A model generated the notes under the pieces. It saw only the letters and a program-made list of their open reading frames with translations. It ran no database searches and had not been told where the DNA came from. This document shows, piece by piece, positions 41,243-46,464 of a stretch of 46,464 nucleotides of DNA. Within the stretch, counting starts at the first letter, position 1; every line of letters begins with the position of its first letter. Where the stretch lies: positions 1-46,464 of the forward strand of contig CANLCB010000005.1 of the NCBI GenBank assembly GCA_947488865.1. Direction: 5' to 3'. Both the position numbers and the translations under genes were made by a program. This DNA comes from Deltaproteobacteria bacterium (lineage in GTDB: Bacteria; Bdellovibrionota_C; UBA2361; OMII01).

Positions 41243-41375
41243 AAACCACCCCTGCATCATACAAAATACGTTTCGAGCTATCGCTGAAGTATGCCTGGGG
41301 GGTCTTCCCCTGTTCATACGGAAGAAAGGGCGCTCGGGTGGTTTTAGAGATAAGGAAAAGTTCTCTGGGGTAATT
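41243..41375 (+). promoter_or_regulatory. Structured 5' leader, possible cis-regulatory RNA
   Basis: An outer stem AAACCACCC/GGGTGGTTT (41243-41251 with 41336-41344) encloses a nested hairpin (GTATG-cct-GGGG-ggtctt-CCCC-tgtt-CATAC, about 41290-41318). A second hairpin, AGAG-ataaggaaaagtt-CTCT, follows right before the GGGG-TAATT-ATG of the 362-residue gene and could mask the ribosome-binding site. No known riboswitch signature recognised. Confidence 0.4.
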
Positions 41376-42464
41376 ATGTTTAGTACAATCGTAACTGATG
41401 ATACTGGATCAAAGTTAGCGGTTCTTGAGAAGGTTAAGTGTCTCAATGACATCAACTCGACCACCGACATTATCGTGGTCAGCACTGATGCTCAGCCTTC
41501 CGAGTTCACCACTGGCATGTGGGTCCAAGCTCCTACCATGGTAGAGGGACTCCTCAAAGCTGGGTCACTCGCCGCTAGCAAGCGCATTCTCGTCATGAGC
41601 TCCGCGGTCTCTTTTGAGCCAGCGGATCTTGCTCGACTCATCGCTGAGTTGGACACACGAGAGATTCGCGAGCAGACAATCGTGGTTCCCACCTCGGAAG
41701 AGGGACTCGCGGGAATCCCGGATATGTCAGCTAGCCAAATTTTCAACTCTATCAGCAAAACTGATATGTGGCCTCTCGTCTTCGTAGCTACCAGCCGATT
41801 CGCGTTAAGCGCGATGGGCGAGGAAGACGCGAAGTCTGTTACGGAGCTTCTCAGTCAGGCCATCATCCGCTCAGTAGCTGATGGTGACACAATTCGTCTC
41901 TCGACGATGATTACGACTGGCATTACATCATCGGCTCTTGAGTCGCTTGCTGAGATGTCAGATGACGCTCGTTCGCGAATGCTGAAGGCGACGGTTGATG
42001 CTTTCAACATCGAGGAGCTGTTCCCTAATCATAACTGGGTGTCGTACAGCCAAGAGAGCGCGGCCGCTTCGTACCACTCCATCGCGGCGCTGTTCCTCCG
42101 CTTCGGAGACGCTGAAGCCGCGGCTGAGTGTCTTGATTGTAGCGAGCGTCTTGAGGAAAGCCCTCGATACTTCGCTCTTCAAGGACTCATCCACAAGCAA
42201 AAAGGAGAGACGCTCGGCGCTGTAGCGAGTTTCGTATCCAGCTTGCAGTGCTACGAGGCTCGTAAGGTGAACAATGGGAAGCATTATATCACCTTCAAGC
42301 CAAGCAACCTTGAGGTAGTGAACTCTCGCCTTGTCGACGGACTTAACGCTCTCAACAAGCGTGACAACGACAGCGCGCTCAGTCACTTCTCGGAAGCTGT
42401 GTTCAATTTCGACCCGTTCTACGCGGAGCATGGTGTTCTCTCTTCGGAGAAGAGCAGACCATAG
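41376..42464 (+). CDS. GT-A-like N-terminal plus TPR-like C-terminal protein
   Basis: This is a 362-residue cytoplasmic protein. The N-terminal half (about 1-190) has the alternating alpha/beta look of a glycosyltransferase-like or nucleotide-binding fold (DIIVVSTDA, RILVMSSAVSFEPADLARLIAELDT, EQTIVVPTSEEG, WPLVFVATSRFALSAMG) but no DxD motif. From about 225 it has TPR-like helix pairs (YHSIAALFLRFGDAEAAAECLDCSERLEESPRYFALQGLIHKQKGETLGAVASFVSSLQCYEAR; RLVDGLNALNKRDNDSALSHFSEAVFNFDPFYAE). Probably a scaffold; family not recognised. A structured leader precedes it and a terminator follows, so it is monocistronic. Confidence 0.6.
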   Translation: MFSTIVTDDTGSKLAVLEKVKCLNDINSTTDIIVVSTDAQPSEFTTGMWVQAPTMVEGLLKAGSLAASKRILVMSSAVSFEPADLARLIAELDTREIREQTIVVPTSEEGLAGIPDMSASQIFNSISKTDMWPLVFVATSRFALSAMGEEDAKSVTELLSQAIIRSVADGDTIRLSTMITTGITSSALESLAEMSDDARSRMLKATVDAFNIEELFPNHNWVSYSQESAAASYHSIAALFLRFGDAEAAAECLDCSERLEESPRYFALQGLIHKQKGETLGAVASFVSSLQCYEARKVNNGKHYITFKPSNLEVVNSRLVDGLNALNKRDNDSALSHFSEAVFNFDPFYAEHGVLSSEKSRP

Positions 42465-42512
42465 CACCTCTGTAGAGGTCGGTAGTACCCGAGCACAAAC
42501 CCTATCTCAAGC

Positions 42513-42556
42513 GAGCCCGATGGACACTTAATTGGTGACCATCGGGCTCTGCTTTT
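42513..42556 (+). terminator. Rho-independent terminator
   Basis: GAGCCCGATGG (42513-42523) pairs perfectly with CCATCGGGCTC (42539-42549) around a 15-base loop; TGCTTTTG follows. The T-tract is modest. It ends the 362-residue gene's transcript. Confidence 0.75.
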
Positions 42557-42617
42557 GTAGGCTCCCTTAAGGAGGAGTGGCTAGAGGCCCCCTCATTATC
42601 GCGATACTTCAAGAACT

Positions 42618-44579
42618 ATGCTCTCTCTGCCTCCCCTATCCCCAATGGAGCGACTCTCTTTAGTGTCGTACACCACCGTTGGTCTGAGCCTCATCACAGG
42701 GGCGTGGCTCGCATACTCTCCACAACACCGAAATTCCCGAGACTCTTACATCTGCGTGGGACTTAGTCTTCTAGCACTGTCTTTGGGCCTCTCGGCCCTC
42801 GATCTCCAGCTCTATGCGGCCGTGGCAGGCATCCTCGCCCTCATTCTTGGCTACTCCGGAAAAACGGCCACGCCTCGTCTCCAAACAGTTACGAATTCAT
42901 CCTACACCCGAACGCTGGCGATCTCCGTTATTACAATAACCTCCGCGCTACTTTTTCATCGACTTGATACGTACTCACCGAAACCTCTCGTATGGGAGGC
43001 GGTAGTTATAGAAAATATCGTATCGCCTTCCGACTCGCCCACTGAACTACTACATTCCTTTACATCTCGTCTCCTCTGGAGTGAGGGACTTCTAAGCGAA
43101 GGGCATCGCTCTCTCCTGTATGGATATCCTGTTGCGGAGCTACTTCCCCGCTTTCCGTCGATGTTTGTAGACAGACTACCTGCGGCAATCATTACCGTCG
43201 CAAGCATTATCGCGCTCTACGGATTCCTGCGTTCGTATTCGTCACCGATAATCGCGACGATATCAGTGGGCGTACTGGGGCTAAACGAACTGACTCTAAT
43301 ATTTGGTCGAACCGGTGGCTCCATCGCTGGAACGCTCTTCTCTTTAATCATCGCTCTCTGGGCTTATCATCGGTGTTTACGCGTTCCAACTAAACACAAC
43401 GCGATAGTAGTGGCGCTCTGTCTGTTTGTAGCGACCTTGGGATACGCCCCTGCTCGCCTGGTAGTTGTGTACTTAACTCTCCTACTCTTCGGAGGAGTAG
43501 CATTACACAAGGAAGCCAGCTCCCGTGCGAAGATTGGTACGCTAACCACCTTCATAGCAACCGCGGCAATCTGCGTTATCCCTCAATTCATGCAAGGCTC
43601 TTACTGGCTTTTCGCGTCAGCCCGGCTGGAGCACTTACCGGGGATGTTCATGACGGGTTATTGGCCAGACCACATGTTGGACCATTGGAATGAGGTGGCC
43701 TCCAGCGTTAAACCTATTTCGATGGAAGAGGTTGCGTCGTTTTCCAAAACACTCGTCGAAAGCGTCACGCTCCCCAATCTTGCGACCGTCCTCTCTCCGT
43801 ACGCGCCCGAAGACCGGGGAGCTCTCCCATTTTTTGGGGACCCCTTATTCCTAAAAATATTCGCTCCGGCTCTATTTCCCTTTCTGGTGCTGGGAATGTT
43901 TACTTTAAGAAACTCCCAACATCGACATTTGAATTATACTCTTTGGATATACACTCTGGGACTCCTTCCTTTCTTGTTACTCACCAATCGCGTTGATTCA
44001 TATAGAGCCTCACCGCTTATTATTCCGTGTTCGATATGGATCTCATTTGGAATCGCGCAAGCGCTAGAGCTACTTACCGACCTTCCGTTCCGCCGAAGTA
44101 TAGTCGCACTCTGTGTGGCTGGGGCGATGTATATTTCGGTAGTGCCGCGGATACACGATCTAAGCCGCTCTGACACCAAACCATTACGCAGCAAACAGGT
44201 ACTTGAGGAGTTGAACGGCCTACTCGCACAGCCTCCAGTTATCGGAGTGGAGTCCGCTGATTTTAGGGTACGAGCGGAGATGTTGCTTGATTCACTCGCG
44301 CGACAGAAGAGAGACCTTCTTATCGCCAAAGAGTTTCTGGATAAAGACGATTACGTGGCCCTAGCTCGGAGAAGGGACGGTGAGCATCAAGCGGTAATAG
44401 AACGCCTTAAGGCAATAATCTATAGGGGAACGCCGATGGTTTTGGGACCTACCACCCGCTTTCAAGGAGCAGCAGATAGTTTCACCAAACGCGGACTCTC
44501 TGTAAAAACGCTGCATTTACGGGAGCTGGACGTATACCTCATTACATCGCCCTCGAGTTCGCTAGAGGTCACGAGATAG
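42618..44579 (+). CDS. Polytopic membrane protein, GT-C/ArnT-like
   Basis: This 653-residue protein has about eleven or twelve hydrophobic segments in the first 480 residues, followed by a soluble domain of about 160 residues. The loop after the third or fourth helix (FHRLDTYSPKPLVWEAVVIENIVSPSD) and the later DRLPAAIITVASIIALYGFLRSY resemble dolichyl-phosphate mannosyltransferase-like GT-C enzymes, which use polyprenyl-phosphate sugars on the outer face of the membrane. A canonical acidic motif pair is not obvious, so substrate and activity are inferred from fold only. The ATG at 42618 has no strong ribosome-binding site. Not in an operon with the previous gene (terminator between them). Confidence 0.55.
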   Translation: MLSLPPLSPMERLSLVSYTTVGLSLITGAWLAYSPQHRNSRDSYICVGLSLLALSLGLSALDLQLYAAVAGILALILGYSGKTATPRLQTVTNSSYTRTLAISVITITSALLFHRLDTYSPKPLVWEAVVIENIVSPSDSPTELLHSFTSRLLWSEGLLSEGHRSLLYGYPVAELLPRFPSMFVDRLPAAIITVASIIALYGFLRSYSSPIIATISVGVLGLNELTLIFGRTGGSIAGTLFSLIIALWAYHRCLRVPTKHNAIVVALCLFVATLGYAPARLVVVYLTLLLFGGVALHKEASSRAKIGTLTTFIATAAICVIPQFMQGSYWLFASARLEHLPGMFMTGYWPDHMLDHWNEVASSVKPISMEEVASFSKTLVESVTLPNLATVLSPYAPEDRGALPFFGDPLFLKIFAPALFPFLVLGMFTLRNSQHRHLNYTLWIYTLGLLPFLLLTNRVDSYRASPLIIPCSIWISFGIAQALELLTDLPFRRSIVALCVAGAMYISVVPRIHDLSRSDTKPLRSKQVLEELNGLLAQPPVIGVESADFRVRAEMLLDSLARQKRDLLIAKEFLDKDDYVALARRRDGEHQAVIERLKAIIYRGTPMVLGPTTRFQGAADSFTKRGLSVKTLHLRELDVYLITSPSSSLEVTR

Positions 44580-44665
44580 AGGCCGCATGGCAAGTACTGA
44601 GAACTGTTCCGCTGGATACCGACGCGTTCGACATCAATCCCCAGCGGACCATTCAGTGAATACGA

Positions 44666-44974
44666 CTACATCACAGTTCGCCCTTCAGATTCCCTGCGGC
44701 GGCCGAATATGCCCTCTTCCCTCTCGAATCCTTCTTGGCTCTTTACATAAAGGCCAAGAAGCAAAAGGGTTGGAGCCCATTCTCCTACAAACAAGGCATC
44801 CTGCTTCCGTCCCACTATACGCAAAAGAAGCGATGCTCCTACAGAGAGAGCGGCTCCCGCGACAAGAGTTCGTGGAGACATTCGCTCCACTCGCTCTCTA
44901 ATACCACGACTCACACGTTCAACGTCCTGCTTGATGTCCTGAACATCTCTTCCTGCTATTTGCTGGCCTTCCAT
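44666..44974 (-). CDS. Small membrane protein, divergent from the DUF892 gene
   Basis: This is 102 residues from the ATG at 44974, chosen because AAGGAGA lies six bases upstream; the track start at 45115 adds 47 residues with no site. It has a charged N-terminal helix (AGRDVQDIKQDVERVSRGIRERVERM), two hydrophobic stretches (LVAGAALSVGASLLLRIV and WAPTLLLLGLYV) and a charged tail. The pattern is like the small membrane proteins that accompany stress-response loci. Function unknown. Confidence 0.6.
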   Translation of the reverse strand: MEGQQIAGRDVQDIKQDVERVSRGIRERVERMSPRTLVAGAALSVGASLLLRIVGRKQDALFVGEWAPTLLLLGLYVKSQEGFEREEGIFGRRRESEGRTVM

Positions 44975-45206
44975 AAGTCTCTCCTTAAATGGGGTTTTGG
45001 CGAGTATTGCCAAGCGCTCCCTAAAAAAACCATGAGGCATCTCAGGGGCACACCCGCGTCCCCATGTATACAACCACCAAGCTCGAGCTGACCGACGGTA
45101 ATTCAACTCATACACTTCATATAGCTCGCGGGCATAGGCTCGCGTCGATTATCCAATCCAGCCGCCGCTGGATCGTACGGCGTAAACCACAGAATAAGGA
45201 GCCCTC

Positions 45207-45740
45207 ATGAAACAAGGATCTACACAACTTAATACGTTGAACGAAGCGCTTGAAAGTCAACTCAATGACATATACGACGCGGAGAAACAGTTAGTGCAGA
45301 AGCTACCTCAGGTGGCGCAAGCCGTCTCGAGCGCGTCCGTCCGCAAGGCCATTGAGAATCACCTTGCAGAGACCCGCCAGCAGATCAATCGACTTGACCA
45401 GGTGTTCGACCTTTTGGATTCAAGCCCTCAAACGAAGACATGCACAGCTATGCGCGGAATCCTTCAGGAGGCAGATGAGGTACTGTCGTCAACCGGAAAT
45501 CAAAAGGTGAAAGATGCCGTTATCATCGGAGCCTTACAAAGAGTAGAGCATTACGAGATTGCCGCGTATGGAACTGTGTGCGCGTTCGCCGATGAGCTCG
45601 ACCTCGATGACGTAGCTAATCTTCTTGAGGAAACCCTTGAGGAGGAGAAGGACGCAGACAAGGAACTGACGCGGTTAGCTGAGGGTGGCATCTTCCGCGA
45701 AAGCATCAACGCCGAAGCTCGCCCCGAACGTCGAGTGTAG
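45207..45740 (+). CDS. DUF892/YciE-type ferritin-like protein
   Basis: This 177-residue four-helix-bundle protein shows the family pattern: LESQLNDIYDAEKQLVQKLP, ENHLAETRQQINRLDQVFDLL, VEHYEIAAYGTVCAFAD and LLEETLEEEKDADKELTRLAEG. These glutamates and histidines are the expected ligands of a ferritin-like di-iron site. Members are commonly induced by stress and stationary phase. Good AAGGAG-CCCTC-ATG start. Divergent from the small membrane-protein gene, 232 bp apart, so the two may share regulation. Confidence 0.9.
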   Translation: MKQGSTQLNTLNEALESQLNDIYDAEKQLVQKLPQVAQAVSSASVRKAIENHLAETRQQINRLDQVFDLLDSSPQTKTCTAMRGILQEADEVLSSTGNQKVKDAVIIGALQRVEHYEIAAYGTVCAFADELDLDDVANLLEETLEEEKDADKELTRLAEGGIFRESINAEARPERRV

Positions 45741-45752
45741 CGTTGAACGGGT

Positions 45753-45774
45753 GGAGAGGGAGGCCTCCCTCTTC
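45753..45774. terminator. Palindrome GGAGAGGGAGGCCTCCCTCT, possible terminator
   Basis: An 11-bp inverted repeat with no spacer lies 12 bp after the DUF892 stop, followed by TTCCCCCC and no T-run. It may fold as a hairpin, but it is weak as an intrinsic terminator. Confidence 0.4.
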
Positions 45775-45926
45775 CCCCCGCACGCCGCACAGGGTTCCCA
45801 GACCAGTCTGAAACGATACCAGCAGGATGCCTTCTTAGGGCTCCGGCTCTGAGACCGTGTGCCTCAAACATGATGTGCTTGATTAGGTTTTTTGCTCACT
45901 GATGAGCGTTCATGGGCGGATTTTGC

Positions 45927-46271
45927 ATGAAATCCTACCTGAGCTACTCACTCGAGCTGGCTATTTTGAGCGTCAGCGTAACAGCTCGCCTCACTTGTTG
46001 CGCATCGCGTTGGCAGACGACGACAACGACTAAAGTAACCTCCAACGACTCCGATTGAGCCCGCTATGGCGCGACAGATGAGGATACAGTTGTTCGCCGA
46101 ACGGAGACCTCACCGAGAGAGAGTAGTTCTTCGGACCAAGGCTTATTCGCGATTGTCGGGGATATTATTGCTTTGCCGTTTAGAGCTGTCGGAGCCCTTT
46201 TTAGCGCGCTTTTTTCAAAGCAAATCGATGATAGAATCAACTTTCTCAAGCTACACACCTCGGCTTTTTAA
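45927..46271 (+). pseudogene. Lipoprotein-like ORF interrupted by an in-frame TGA
   Basis: My reading from ATG 45927 gives MKSYLSYSLELAILSVSVTA..., a signal-like segment with LTCCASRWQTTTTTK, resembling a lipoprotein start. It meets TGA at 46056-46058 and then continues in the same frame for 71 residues: ARYGATDEDTVV..., SSDQGLFAIVGDIIALPFRAVGALFSALF, and ends with TAA at 46269-46271. Downstream of the TGA no ATG, GTG or early TTG starts the second part. The two halves together look like one small envelope protein. A nonsense mutation, sequence error or recoding are possible. The track ORFs on both strands here (46064-46258, 46066-46413) are shadows of this frame. Confidence 0.45.
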
Positions 46272-46464
46272 CGCAGCGGAAGCGGATGTCCGAAGTGAGG
46301 CTCTCCCCGTTCATCCCAAGACCACTGTTGCGCCCGAACTTCTCTATGCCACCCCGCGCCTTTTCCTTTTGCGACATGATAAAGTATCCAATTATTTTGA
46401 TGAATATCGGTAAAAAAGGAGGAGTGCCCCGGCGCGAATATCGGCTCATCAAATTCCGGCCTAC
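46272..46464. other. Right-edge region, no firm gene
   Basis: No supported gene. At 46424 a GTG follows AAAAGGAGGA with only one or two bases spacing and reads VPRREYRLIKFRP to the edge; it could be the start of a gene running out of the window, but the spacing is poor. The minus ORF 46246-46452 is not convincing. Confidence 0.25.

Noticed and set aside
46066-46413. 115-aa plus-strand ORF
   Set aside because: Another frame (45927-46271 with its TGA) gives a far more protein-like reading with a membrane-like motif; this one is composition noise.
1-46464. CRISPR array, prophage, integron or insertion sequence
   Set aside because: No regularly spaced repeats, integrase, transposase or attachment-site duplications were seen despite the Cas4-like and PglX-like genes.

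Overview
This 46.5 kb window looks like chromosomal core genome of a flagellated, diderm (Gram-negative) bacterium. The evidence is flagellar stator and fliL genes, lipoproteins with lipoboxes, an Omp85 outer-membrane barrel, a lytic transglycosylase, a Tad-pilus CpaB protein and a PDH E2/lipA pair. There is no rRNA to place it. The mixture suggests a deltaproteobacterial or Bdellovibrionota-like lineage, but that is inference. No CRISPR array, prophage or insertion sequence was seen.

Layout. 1-2.3 kb (minus): motA, two small single-pass MotB/OmpA-like proteins and fliL in one operon. 2.5-7 kb: a secreted protein, a DUF1579-type lipoprotein, a VanY-type D,D-carboxypeptidase, an orphan cpaB and rsmE. 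7.4-8.2 kb: cysE, overlapping tail to tail with a 900-residue PglX/BrxX-like adenine methyltransferase that has no BREX partners nearby. 11-12.3 kb: a sigma-70 region-4-like small protein and two cysteine-containing exported proteins. 12.5-16.5 kb (minus): a polytopic membrane protein, purC and an uncharacterised membrane protein. 16.6-19.5 kb: a DUF2726-like protein, the def-fmt operon and a Cas4-like nuclease carrying two membrane helices. 19.6-21.4 kb: an unknown protein preceded by a strongly structured RNA element ending in a rho-independent terminator, then an RG-rich protein. 21.5-25 kb: alpha/beta hydrolase, small membrane protein, mltD and ferredoxin. 25.3-27.1 kb: tRNA-Cys and xseB/xseA. 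27.2-30.7 kb: a membrane zinc-ribbon protein and an 883-residue unknown protein. 31-34 kb (plus): pdhC, lipA and an RsmI-like methylase. 34.2-40 kb: one 5.7 kb ORF fusing a TamB-like protein to a TamA/BamA-like Omp85 barrel. 40-46 kb: AI-2E-type transporter, a TPR protein behind a structured leader, a GT-C-like membrane protein, a DUF892 ferritin-like protein with a divergent membrane partner, and an apparently broken lipoprotein gene at the right edge.

How the genes fit together. Most are housekeeping: formyl-Met start/processing (def, fmt), purine synthesis (purC), cysteine synthesis (cysE), lipoate and pyruvate dehydrogenase (lipA, pdhC), repair (xseAB), rRNA methylation (rsmE, rsmI-like) and envelope assembly (tamB-tamA fusion, mltD, vanY-like).

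The best candidates for something new are the single-polypeptide TamB-Omp85 fusion predicted to span from inner to outer membrane, the membrane-inserted Cas4-like nuclease, and the structured RNA at about 20.2-20.4 kb. All calls come from reading the sequence; no database search was possible.
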